Below are positions 54,546 through 62,307 of a stretch of 64,000 nucleotides of DNA, piece after piece; within the stretch, counting starts at the first letter, position 1; every line of letters begins with the position of its first letter. Location: assembly GCA_022820365.1 (NCBI GenBank), contig JAJEFO010000043.1:62001-126000 (forward strand). The letters are read 5' to 3'. The notes below the pieces were generated by a model. It was given only the letters and a program-made list of their open reading frames with translations, did no database searches and had not been told where the DNA came from. A program made the translations under genes and the position numbers. Source of the stretch: Silicimonas sp. (lineage in GTDB: Bacteria; Pseudomonadota; Alphaproteobacteria; Rhodobacterales; Rhodobacteraceae).

Positions 54546-55625
54546 ATGAGGAAAATCGTACTTCTGGCGGCTGCGGCCGCAATGTCAATGGGCCTGCCGG
54601 CTTTCAGCGGCAGCCATGGCGACGGGCCGGTCAAGGCCGGATTTGTCTATGTCGGACCGATCGGAGACGGCGGGTGGACCTACGAACACCACCAGGGCCT
54701 GCTGGCCGTGGAGGAGCACTTTGGCGACAAGGTCGAGACTGTCTATCAGGAGAGCGTGCCCGAAGGCGCTGATGCCGAGCGCGCAATGACCCAGATGGCG
54801 CTTCAGGGAGCGGACATCATTTTCACGACCTCGTTCGGGTACATGGATCCGACGATCAACGTGGCGGCCAATTTCCCGGACGTGAAGTTCGAGCACGCAA
54901 CCGGCTACAAGCGCGCCGACAATGTCAGCACCTACTCCGCGCGATTCTACGAGGGACGTGCGGTGCAGGGCCTTATCGCGGGCAAGATGACGAAGACCAA
55001 CAAGATCGGCTACATTGCGTCCTTCCCGATCCCGGAGGTCATTCGGGGCATCAACTCCGCATACATCCATGCCAAGAAGGCAAACCCCGATGTGGAGATT
55101 AGCGTGATCTGGGTCTATACTTGGTTCGATCCTCCGAAAGAGGCGGATGCCGCGAAGGCTCTGATCGACAACGGCGTGGACGTTGTCTTGCAGCACACGG
55201 ATTCGACCGCGCCGCAGGCAGCGGCTGCCGAAGCGGGCGTGATCTCGTTCGGTCAGGCCTCTGACATGTCGGAATACGCGCCGCTGCCGCGCGTGAGTTC
55301 GATCATCGACAACTGGGCGCCGTACTACATCGCAAGGGTGCAGGCCGTGATGGACGGCACCTGGGAGAGCGTTGACACCTGGGACGGCATCGGCCCCGGC
55401 ATGGTCGAGATCGGCGAAATCACTGACGCTGTGCCCGCAGACGTCAAGGCTGAAGCCGAAGCTCTGCGCGATGCGATCGGAAGCGGAGAGTATCATGCGT
55501 TCACCGGTCCGCTCAACAAGCAGGACGGATCGCCGTGGCTGGCTGAAGGCGAGACCGCCGATGACGGAACGCTGGTGGGCATGAACTTCTACGTCGAGGG
55601 GGTCACGGGCGAAATTCCCAATTGA
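54546..55625 (+). CDS. second BMP-type solute-binding protein
   Basis: This 359-residue periplasmic binding protein has a Sec signal (MRKIVLLAAAAAMSMGLPAFSG) rather than the Tat signal of its counterpart at 18.8 kb. The mature domain has VKAGFVYVGPIGDGGWTYEHHQGL, KIGYIASFPIPEVIRGINSAYIHAKKANP and DNGVDVVLQHTDSTAPQAAA, typical of the BMP family. It is encoded last in the operon, and a long imperfect hairpin begins 10 bases after the stop. No lipobox Cys is seen, so it is soluble. Confidence 0.92.
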   Translation: MRKIVLLAAAAAMSMGLPAFSGSHGDGPVKAGFVYVGPIGDGGWTYEHHQGLLAVEEHFGDKVETVYQESVPEGADAERAMTQMALQGADIIFTTSFGYMDPTINVAANFPDVKFEHATGYKRADNVSTYSARFYEGRAVQGLIAGKMTKTNKIGYIASFPIPEVIRGINSAYIHAKKANPDVEISVIWVYTWFDPPKEADAAKALIDNGVDVVLQHTDSTAPQAAAAEAGVISFGQASDMSEYAPLPRVSSIIDNWAPYYIARVQAVMDGTWESVDTWDGIGPGMVEIGEITDAVPADVKAEAEALRDAIGSGEYHAFTGPLNKQDGSPWLAEGETADDGTLVGMNFYVEGVTGEIPN

Positions 55626-55634
55626 TCGCGCTCG

Positions 55635-55678
55635 TTCGACGCGGCGCGCCGGAAATCTCGCCGGAGCGCTGCGTCGAA
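55635..55678 (+). terminator. long hairpin after second BMP binding-protein gene
   Basis: TTCGACGC pairs with GCGTCGAA (8 bp), continued by GCGC/GCGC and CCGG/CCGG with one mismatch and one wobble, around an 8-base loop. The position right after the operon's last gene suggests a terminator or 3' stabiliser; no clear T-run follows. Confidence 0.6.
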
Positions 55679-55742
55679 TCCTTCTGTCCATGTGCATCTT
55701 TCCCGAACCCGGGGTCTTCAGGAGCGGAATCGAACTGAACCG

Positions 55743-56672
55743 ATGCCGGACTTGAAAACGATTTCGGGGCAGGTCCTGTCGAGGTTCAGCTTCGGCACGA
55801 TGCAGTTCGGCGGTGCCGCGGACGAAACCGCATCTGCGGAGATGTATGCGGCCTGCCGGGAGGCGGGCATCAACTTCTTCGACACGGCGTTTCTCTATTC
55901 CGAAGGCCGTTCCGAGAAAATTTCCGGACGCCTGGTCGCGCCGGAGCGCGAAGACGTCTTCATCGCCACGAAATGCGGGTATCACGGTGCATGCCGGTCG
56001 CGGATCGAAGAGGAATTCGGCGCGAGCCGAAGGCGGCTTGGCTTGGAGACCGTCGATCTCCTGTATCTCCACCGCTGGGATGGGGAAACGCCGCTCGAAG
56101 AGACATTCGAGACGCTTGCCGGGTACAAGGAAGACGGATCGGTGCGCGTCTTTGGCGTATCCAATTTTGCCGCGTGGCAGGTGATGAAAGCGCGAGACGT
56201 CGCACGCGGGCTTGGTGTCGAGATCCAGTTCCTTCAGCCGATGTACAACCTGGTGAAGCGGCAGGCGGAAGTCGAGATCCTTCCCATGGCAATTGCGGAG
56301 GGTCTGTCTGCCTGTCCCTATTCTCCGCTCGGTGGCGGTCTCCTGACAGGGAAATACGCTTCCGGAGGGACCGGCCGCCTCACCACCAGTGACATCTATG
56401 CCACTCGCTATGGGTTCGAGTGGATGCACGAAGCTGTAGCGCGTCTGGTCAAGATCGCGGGGGAGTTCGGCGCGGCCCCGGCGACCCTCGCGGTGGCATG
56501 GGTCGCGCGGCATCCGGGCATATGGGGTCCCATCGTCTCGGCAAAGTCGACGGAGCAGCTTGCACCGTCCCTTGCGGCCATCGATCTCGAGATCGACGAT
56601 GCACTTCATGCCCGCCTGTCGGCGCTGTCGCCCGCGCCTCCTCCCGCGACCGACCGGCTGGAGGAAGCGTGA
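55743..56672 (+). CDS. aldo/keto reductase
   Basis: This 309-residue NAD(P)H-dependent oxidoreductase has a TIM-barrel fold. The catalytic tetrad is in place: Asp and Tyr in FFDTAFLYSEGRSE, Lys in IATKCG and His in LYLHRWD. ACPYSPLGGGLLTGKY and SAKSTEQLAPSLAAI bind the cofactor. ATG 55743 is chosen over GTG 55692, which reads through the untranslated region. Its stop overlaps the GTG start of the following flavoprotein, so they act together, probably on the same small molecule. Substrate is unknown. Confidence 0.9.
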   Translation: MPDLKTISGQVLSRFSFGTMQFGGAADETASAEMYAACREAGINFFDTAFLYSEGRSEKISGRLVAPEREDVFIATKCGYHGACRSRIEEEFGASRRRLGLETVDLLYLHRWDGETPLEETFETLAGYKEDGSVRVFGVSNFAAWQVMKARDVARGLGVEIQFLQPMYNLVKRQAEVEILPMAIAEGLSACPYSPLGGGLLTGKYASGGTGRLTTSDIYATRYGFEWMHEAVARLVKIAGEFGAAPATLAVAWVARHPGIWGPIVSAKSTEQLAPSLAAIDLEIDDALHARLSALSPAPPPATDRLEEA

Positions 56673-57736
56673 CGCGCGTCACCGTAATCGGCGGCGGCAT
56701 CGCAGGACTTGCTGCTGCTGCGGCGCTGGCGCCGTCGACCCGCGTCCTGGTGCTGGAACGCGAGACCGCGCTTGGCTACCACGCGAGCGGGCGTTCGGCG
56801 GCGATGTTCATCGAGGACTACGGGAACGACGTCGTTTGCGCCCTGAATCAGGCGTCGCGCCCGGTTCACGAATCACTCGACGCCTTGTCTCCACGGGGTC
56901 TCATGGCAGTTGCGTTTCCGGAAGACGCGGATGCGTTCGAGGCTGACATGGCCGCACTGAGTCTTGCAGAGATTCCCGTGCGGGAGGCGCATTCGCAGGT
57001 GCCGATCCTGTCTCGCGACATCGTGCGGGCCGCGTATTCCGAAAATGCGCAGGACATCGACACGAACCGTCTCTTGCAAGCCATGGCGTCAGCAGCGCGA
57101 CGACACGGCGCAACCGTACGAGTCGGGGCCGGCGTCACCAAGATCGAGCTTGCCGATTGCTGGCATCTTTCTGTCGGGGACGAGGAGATCGTGGCCGACA
57201 TCGTGATCAATGCTGCCGGGGCATGGGCCGACGAAGTCGCGGCCATCGCAGGTGTGGCGCGGATCGGATTGCAACCCTACCGGCGGTCAGTCGCGCGGCT
57301 GCCGGCGCCGGGCGGGCACGATGTCAGGAACTGGCCATTGCTGACGGGTCCGGGCGAATCCTGGTACGCAAAGCCCGATGCCGGTGGCTGGATCGTCTCG
57401 GCTGCCGAGGAGCACCCGATGGGTCCGATGGATGCATGGGCGGACGACATGGTCCTGGCCGAAGGCCTGGCGCGCTACGAGCCATATGTGACCGAGCCGG
57501 TGGTGCGCGTGGAAACCAACTGGGCGGGTCTCAGGACCTTCGCGCCGGATCGTGCGCTCGTCATTGGCGAAGCGCCCGGCCATCCGGGTTTCTTCTGGAT
57601 GGCAGGCCAGGGAGGCTTCGGATTCCAGACCGCACCTGCCGCAGCGGCGCTTCTGGCCGACCTCGTGCTCGACAGGACGCCATCATTGCCTGCCGACGTG
57701 GTTGGCTCCCTCCTGCCGTCGCGCTTCTCAAGCTGA
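56669..57736 (+). CDS. FAD-dependent oxidoreductase (DAO family)
   Basis: This 355-residue flavoprotein of the D-amino-acid-oxidase superfamily most resembles bacterial D-amino-acid dehydrogenases. The start is GTG 56669, overlapping the aldo/keto reductase stop (GTGA), directly followed by the FAD fold TRVTVIGGGIAGLAAAAALA. HASGRSAAMFIEDYGND and the C-terminal GLRTFAPDRALVIGEAPGHPGFFWMAGQGGFGFQTAPA are typical of the family. No signal peptide is visible. Amine, D-amino acid or N-methyl substrate are all possible. Confidence 0.88.
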   Translation: MTRVTVIGGGIAGLAAAAALAPSTRVLVLERETALGYHASGRSAAMFIEDYGNDVVCALNQASRPVHESLDALSPRGLMAVAFPEDADAFEADMAALSLAEIPVREAHSQVPILSRDIVRAAYSENAQDIDTNRLLQAMASAARRHGATVRVGAGVTKIELADCWHLSVGDEEIVADIVINAAGAWADEVAAIAGVARIGLQPYRRSVARLPAPGGHDVRNWPLLTGPGESWYAKPDAGGWIVSAAEEHPMGPMDAWADDMVLAEGLARYEPYVTEPVVRVETNWAGLRTFAPDRALVIGEAPGHPGFFWMAGQGGFGFQTAPAAAALLADLVLDRTPSLPADVVGSLLPSRFSS

Positions 57737-57820
57737 AGGCACGCAATTGGCCCGTGGCGAACGGTTGAGCCAGTGCGATCCGCGGCTCTCTCCACAGTAG
57801 ACGCAGCGATGCCTCTGCAG

Positions 57821-58525
57821 TCAGTCCAGGTCCCTGATCGAAGCGACGATGTCGTGCACTGCCTTCAAGGGATTCGTTGCACGATGGATGGGGCGGCCAA
57901 TGACCACGTGGTCGGCACCGTCACGGATGGCATCTGCCGGAGTCGCGGTCCGCTTCTGGTCACCGGGATCCATGCCGCTCGGCCGCACGCCGGGCGTGAC
58001 AATCAGCTTGCCCTTGGCTTCAGGCAACGCGCGGATTGCACGGACTTCAAGCGGCGAGGCAATGACGCCGTCGGCTCCAGCCTCAAATGCCCGTGCGGCC
58101 CGTTCGGCCACGAGATCGGCAATCTCTCCCGGCCTTGTCTGGGCTGCATCAAGATCGCTTCGGTCGAGCGATGTGAGGAACGTGACCGCGAGGATGTTCA
58201 TAGGGGAATCAGCTGCGCCTTCGCTGGCGGCGCGTACCACGTGCGGATCTCCGTGGACGGTCAGGAAATCGAATTCGGACCGGGCAAGGCCGCGCGTGGC
58301 AGCCTCGATCGTAGCGCCTATGTCAAAGAGCTTCATGTCCAGGAAGATGCGCTTGCCATGATCCTGCTTGAGCTCGCTTGCCAGCGCGAAACCGCCGCCT
58401 GTGAGCATTCCAAGCCCGATCTTGTAGAAGGACACGCTGTCGCCAAGACGCGCCGCGAGATCAAGGCCCGCGAGTGCGTTCGGAACGTCAAGCGCGACAA
58501 TCAGGCGATCATCAGACTGGATCAT
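57821..58525 (-). CDS. pyrF: orotidine 5'-phosphate decarboxylase
   Basis: This 234-residue enzyme makes UMP from OMP, the last step of pyrimidine synthesis. The N terminus DDRLIVALDVPNA and the catalytic FLDMKLFDIGATIEAA (Asp-Lys-Asp array) are clear, as are VTPGVRPSGMDPGDQKRTATPADAIRDGADHVVIGRPI phosphate-site motifs. It converges with the flavoprotein gene. It lies 135 bp downstream of the amino-acid permease genes and probably has its own promoter. Confidence 0.96.
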   Translation of the reverse strand: MIQSDDRLIVALDVPNALAGLDLAARLGDSVSFYKIGLGMLTGGGFALASELKQDHGKRIFLDMKLFDIGATIEAATRGLARSEFDFLTVHGDPHVVRAASEGAADSPMNILAVTFLTSLDRSDLDAAQTRPGEIADLVAERAARAFEAGADGVIASPLEVRAIRALPEAKGKLIVTPGVRPSGMDPGDQKRTATPADAIRDGADHVVIGRPIHRATNPLKAVHDIVASIRDLD

Positions 58526-58660
58526 GGGTGCCGCCTAGATGCTTCCTGCGCCGAGGGCAAGCATCGCCTGCGCCAACTGCACGCAGCCCCTTTCTGCGCG
58601 CATCCGACTGAGAGCAGACCGGGCTGTGCCGGGATCGGGCGCGCCGAGGCGCTGCTTGCG

Positions 58661-59464
58661 TTACCGGATGATGTTGGGGCGGATTTTCAACCTTGTCCGC
58701 CGCTCTTGCGGCAGGTGACGATTGAGCCGCCGGTTGACGAGGCCGAATGATCCGATCAGGGCCAGGGTCAACAGTATGAAGTAGAAGGCGACGATCGGGT
58801 AGGGAATGAACGGGTTAAACGTCTTGTCTGCAAAATAGTTCGCGTAGTAGAGGGCGTCGCCCTGCTGTCTCCAGGTCGGGAAGCCGGAAAAGAAGACCAG
58901 CGTCGTAGCGTGGAAGAGGAAAATGGCCTCGTTGGTGTAGGCTGGCCATGCGAGCCTCATGGTCGTCGGCCAGATGATGGAAACAAACCTCTTCCACCCG
59001 GTGAAGCCGTAGGCATCCGCCGCCTCGACCTCGCCGCGAGGCACCGTGCGCAAAGCGCCAAAGAAGATCTCCCCGGAGTAGGCGGCGGTGTTCAGAACGA
59101 GAACGATCAGGGCACCCGCCTGCGCGGACGTGAGCCAGGGCATGTAGCCCGCCTGCTTGACGCGCAGGAAAACGAAATAGGCCAGGAAGAACTGGATGAA
59201 GAGCGGCGAGCCGCGAAAGACGAGGATGAACCACTCGGCAGGCTTCCTGATCCAGGGATTGGAAGATGCCTTGCACAGCGCGACCGCGTTGGCGATGAAA
59301 AAGCCGACAAGCAATGCGAGAAGGCCGAAGTAGACGTTCCAGATGAGCCCCGAACCGATCAGGGTGAATTGCTGGCACAGATCGAAGCCTTCGCGCGGCA
59401 GGAGGCGCTCGCCGATGCCGATTGCGCGCAGGCCGTAGTCCTGGACGGTTTGCAAGCAGCTCAT
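58661..59464 (-). CDS. polar amino acid ABC transporter permease (HisM/ArtM-like)
   Basis: This 267-residue permease of the HisMQ family has the EAA loop AADAYGFTGWKRFVSIIWPTTMRLAWPAYTNE and the early FILVFRGSPLFIQFFLAYF. ATG 59464 overlaps the stop of the partner permease (ATGA), so the long track extension to 59650 is rejected. It is the last gene of the importer. Confidence 0.92.
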   Translation of the reverse strand: MSCLQTVQDYGLRAIGIGERLLPREGFDLCQQFTLIGSGLIWNVYFGLLALLVGFFIANAVALCKASSNPWIRKPAEWFILVFRGSPLFIQFFLAYFVFLRVKQAGYMPWLTSAQAGALIVLVLNTAAYSGEIFFGALRTVPRGEVEAADAYGFTGWKRFVSIIWPTTMRLAWPAYTNEAIFLFHATTLVFFSGFPTWRQQGDALYYANYFADKTFNPFIPYPIVAFYFILLTLALIGSFGLVNRRLNRHLPQERRTRLKIRPNIIR

Positions 59465-60279
59465 GCCGTTGCCCCGATCGTGGCCTGTCCGTGGCTGAGC
59501 CGGCGCGTGAGTCGTGACAGGACGACTTCGCTGAGCCTGGTGAAGGCAAGGTAGAACACGAGCAGCGCGAGGAAGTACCAGAGCCGCCAGTCGCCATGCG
59601 GGTAGTCGGAGAAGCGTGCCTGTTTCGTGCCGCCCAGCTCGCGCGCCCAATAGACGATGTCTTCAACGCCGAGCAGGAAGAGCAGCGGCGTTGCCTTGAT
59701 CAGGAGCATCCAGAGATTGGACAGGCCGGGCAGCGCGTAGATCCACATTTGCGGGACGAGCACGTGCCAAAAGGCCTGGCGGCGCGTCATGCCGTAGGCT
59801 TCTGCCGTCTCGATCTGGCCGCGCGGCACCGCCTGCATCGCGCCGTGGAGCACGTTCGCGGCGAAGGCGCCAAAGACGATCGCGAAAGTCAGGACGGCGA
59901 GAAAGAAACCGTAGACTTCGTGCACCCATTGCGGCGCGTTGCCCAGCGGCAGCTTGGCCGCGCTGCAGACGACGAAGTCGTTTCCCTGCCAGATCCTGTC
60001 GGTCCAGTCCGGGCACAGATACTGGTGGCGCAGGAACTCGAAGCCCTGGTCAAGCGCAATGACGAAGAAGAGAAAGAACGCGATGTCCGGAACGCCGCGC
60101 ACGATGGAGATGTATGTCGTGCCGAACCAGCGAAGCGGCAGGAACTGGCTCCGCGCCGCCGACGCGCCGCCGAAGCCGAAGAGCAAGGCCGTGGGAGCGG
60201 TGACTGCCAAGAGCACGAGGACGGTGACAAAGGACCAGTAGAACCCGAAATGCTTGCCCGTCGTCAGATAGCACGCCAT
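59461..60279 (-). CDS. polar amino acid ABC transporter permease (HisQ/ArtQ-like)
   Basis: This 272-residue inner-membrane permease has YISIVRGVPDIAFFLFFVIALDQGFEFLR and the EAA-type loop ETAEAYGMTRRQAFWHVLVPQMWIYALPGLSNLWM. A periplasmic loop of about 40 residues after the third segment (CPDWTDRIWQGNDFVVC, two Cys) is longer than usual. The pair of permeases should work with the ATPase at 61207 and the binding protein at 60440. Two hairpins separate it from the binding-protein gene. Confidence 0.92.
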   Translation of the reverse strand: MACYLTTGKHFGFYWSFVTVLVLLAVTAPTALLFGFGGASAARSQFLPLRWFGTTYISIVRGVPDIAFFLFFVIALDQGFEFLRHQYLCPDWTDRIWQGNDFVVCSAAKLPLGNAPQWVHEVYGFFLAVLTFAIVFGAFAANVLHGAMQAVPRGQIETAEAYGMTRRQAFWHVLVPQMWIYALPGLSNLWMLLIKATPLLFLLGVEDIVYWARELGGTKQARFSDYPHGDWRLWYFLALLVFYLAFTRLSEVVLSRLTRRLSHGQATIGATA

Positions 60280-60355
60280 CCACCTTGCGGTGTCGAGCGT
60301 CGTCGGATCGGCGCAGAACCCGAAAATCGACCCGTCTCCCGCTAACGCACCCGCG

Positions 60356-60424
60356 CCTGATTCGGCCCGGCGCGTCCAGCCGAATCAGGCTTGCACGCCC
60401 CGACAGATTCTTGCCGGGGCGTGC
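60356..60424 (-). terminator. two adjacent hairpins after the amino-acid binding-protein gene
   Basis: CCTGATTCGGC/GCCGAATCAGG (60356-60366 with 60379-60389) is an 11-bp perfect stem, and GCACGCCCCG/CGGGGCGTGC (60393-60402 with 60415-60424) is a 10-bp perfect stem. Both lie between the binding-protein stop and permease start. They probably protect the upstream message or attenuate downstream transcription. Confidence 0.75.
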
Positions 60425-60439
60425 AGCAAGGCTTGCGGA

Positions 60440-61162
60440 TCAGAACGGTTCGCCTATTTCCCATTTCTCGATCAGCGCGTTCAGCGAGCCATCGTCCTTC
60501 ATGGACTGGATCGCCATGTTGAACTTCTCCTTGAGTTCGGTGTCGCTCTCCCGGATGCCCATGCCTACGCCGCCGCCGATGAGCTCGCTTCTTGCCAGGA
60601 AGACGAGGTCGGCGTCCTCCGCCTCGATCGGCGTCAGGTAGGACTTGTCGGCCAGGACCGCATCAGCCTCGCCGTTCCTGACGGCTGCGATGGTCTCCTC
60701 GGGCGTGGCGAACTCCACCAAGGTCCACCCCATCTCGGCGATGAAGGCCGCCTGGATCGTGTTGGTTTGTGCCGCGAGCACGGCGCCTTCCACGTCGATG
60801 TCGTCGGACATTGCGAGATACGCGGAGGGATCCGGCTGGCTGTAGTTCTGAGTGAAGTCGATGACCTGGTCGCGTTCGGCGGTGATCGACATGCCGGCGA
60901 TGATCGTGTCGTAGTTTCCCGAGACGAGATTGGGGATGATCGAATCCCAGTCGTTGGTCACCCATTCGCAGGTGAGTTCCGCGCGCATGCAGAGTTCATC
61001 GCCGAGTTCGCGCTCGAAGCCGTCCACTTCACCCGCATCGTTGAGGAAGTTCCAAGGAGGATAGGCGCCCTCGGTGCCCATGCGAATGACGGAATGGCTG
61101 CCGGCATGAGCAAGTCCCGCACCGAGTACGAGCGCCGCGATGGTCAGGATGATTTTCTTCAT
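60440..61162 (-). CDS. periplasmic amino-acid-binding protein (SBP_bac_3)
   Basis: This 240-residue binding protein has a Sec signal (MKKIILTIAALVLGAGLAHA) followed by VIRMGTEGAYPPWNFLNDAGEVDGFERELGDELC, the standard family beginning with acidic residues that bind the ligand amino group. CDWDSIIPNLVSGNYDTIIAGMSITAERDQVIDFT-like sequence (SIIPNLVSGNYDTIIAGMSIT) places it with Lys/Arg/His-binding proteins. Two cysteines (CMRAELTC) may form a disulfide. The exact ligand is unknown. Confidence 0.94.
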   Translation of the reverse strand: MKKIILTIAALVLGAGLAHAGSHSVIRMGTEGAYPPWNFLNDAGEVDGFERELGDELCMRAELTCEWVTNDWDSIIPNLVSGNYDTIIAGMSITAERDQVIDFTQNYSQPDPSAYLAMSDDIDVEGAVLAAQTNTIQAAFIAEMGWTLVEFATPEETIAAVRNGEADAVLADKSYLTPIEAEDADLVFLARSELIGGGVGMGIRESDTELKEKFNMAIQSMKDDGSLNALIEKWEIGEPF

Positions 61163-61206
61163 TTGGGGTCTCCCTTTGCAATGTTGGTTTCCTTGCCGTG
61201 TTGTTG

Positions 61207-61986
61207 TCAGGCTGCCCGGACGTGACTCAGGAACTGGCGCAGCCGTTCGGTCCTTGGCGCATCGAAGAGGGCATCAGGCGGCCCTTCCTCCTCGATGCGG
61301 CCTTCATGCAGGAACAGGACGTGGTCGGAGACGTCTCGCGCCATCGTCATGTCGTGAGTGACAAGCAGCATGGTCCGGCCCTCCTCGGCGAGCGACTTGA
61401 TGACCTTCACGACTTCCTGCTCAAGTTCAGGATCGAGCGCCGATGTCGGTTCGTCAAAAAGAAGCGCTCGAGGTTCCATGCAGAGTGCGCGCGCAATCGC
61501 GGCCCTTTGCTGCTGTCCGCCCGAAAGCTGGGCCGGGTATGCGTCGCACTTGTCGCCGATGCCGACCCGCTCAAGATAGCGCCGTGCCGCATCTTCCACG
61601 TCAGCACGATTCCGTTTGAGCACGGTTACGGGCGCCTTCATGACGTTTTGGAGGATCGTGAGATGAGCCCAAAGATTGAACTGCTGGAAGACCATTGACA
61701 GGTTCGTGCGGATGCGCGTGACCTGAACCCGGTCTGCCGGACTGCGGTTCGCGCCTTCGCCGCGCCAGGAGATTGGTTCGCCTTCAAAGATGATCCTGCC
61801 TTGCTGGCAGTCCTCCAGGAGATTGATGCAGCGAAGAAGCGTGGACTTGCCTGATCCCGAAGAGCCGATCAGCGAAACGACATGGCCCTTGGGCGCTGCC
61901 ATCGAGACGCCACGCAGGACTTCAAGCGTGCCGAAGCTCTTGTGCAAGTCGCAGACTTCGATGACAGGCGTGCTTGTGTCTGGCAC
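61207..61986 (-). CDS. polar amino acid ABC transporter ATP-binding protein (HisP-like)
   Basis: This 259-residue ATPase starts at GTG 61986 behind AAGGAGATCC. Walker A is GSSGSGKSTLLRCINLLE, the signature is LSGGQQQRAAIARAL and Walker B is RALLFDEPTSALDPEL. MVFQQFNLWAHLTILQNV and VTHDMTMARDVSDHVLFLHEGRIEEEG match HisP/ArtP. It is the first gene of the operon, 44 bp ahead of the binding protein. Confidence 0.94.
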   Translation of the reverse strand: MPDTSTPVIEVCDLHKSFGTLEVLRGVSMAAPKGHVVSLIGSSGSGKSTLLRCINLLEDCQQGRIIFEGEPISWRGEGANRSPADRVQVTRIRTNLSMVFQQFNLWAHLTILQNVMKAPVTVLKRNRADVEDAARRYLERVGIGDKCDAYPAQLSGGQQQRAAIARALCMEPRALLFDEPTSALDPELEQEVVKVIKSLAEEGRTMLLVTHDMTMARDVSDHVLFLHEGRIEEEGPPDALFDAPRTERLRQFLSHVRAA

Positions 61987-62307
61987 GTGCGGCAGGATCT
62001 CCTTGCTCTACTAGGTCGAAGTAGGACGGAAATCCGCTTCCTGTGCAACGGCTAAATGGGCATTCACCGCTCTTGGCACGAGCCAGGATGAAGCGCAACT
62101 GCGCATCGTGCCGAAACGAGCGCTGGATGCGGCGGGAAACAGGCACGCCGTCGCAGACTGGATTCACGGCGCGGTCTTGCCGGGAGCCGATGTCTTTGCC
62201 GGGCCCCTTGTGCCTTTGCAGGCCGCTGCCCATATACCATGCGAGGCCCGTGGATGCATGCCTTGAACAGGGTGCTGACAAAGGGGCGCTTGCAAAGGAG
62301 AAGACCA
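61987..62307. other. divergent promoter region, amino-acid importer and clpB
   Basis: This 321-bp region separates two divergent starts. It holds the RpoH-type promoter listed next, and AAAGGAGAAGACCA before the clpB ATG. Short ORFs here show no domain. Nothing specific is seen on the importer side. Confidence 0.5.
62207..62236 (+). promoter_or_regulatory. candidate RpoH (heat-shock) promoter of clpB
   Basis: CTTG at 62207-62210 is followed after 18 bases by CCCATATA at 62229-62236. The alphaproteobacterial RpoH consensus, from memory, is CTTG-N17/18-CYTATNT; six of seven -10 positions match. Transcription would start near 62243, about 65 bases before the clpB start codon. Confidence 0.6.

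Noticed and set aside
62253-62290. CTTGAA near 62262 as heat-shock -35 box
   Set aside because: No -10-like sequence lies at the right distance; CTTG at 62207 with CCCATATA fits far better.
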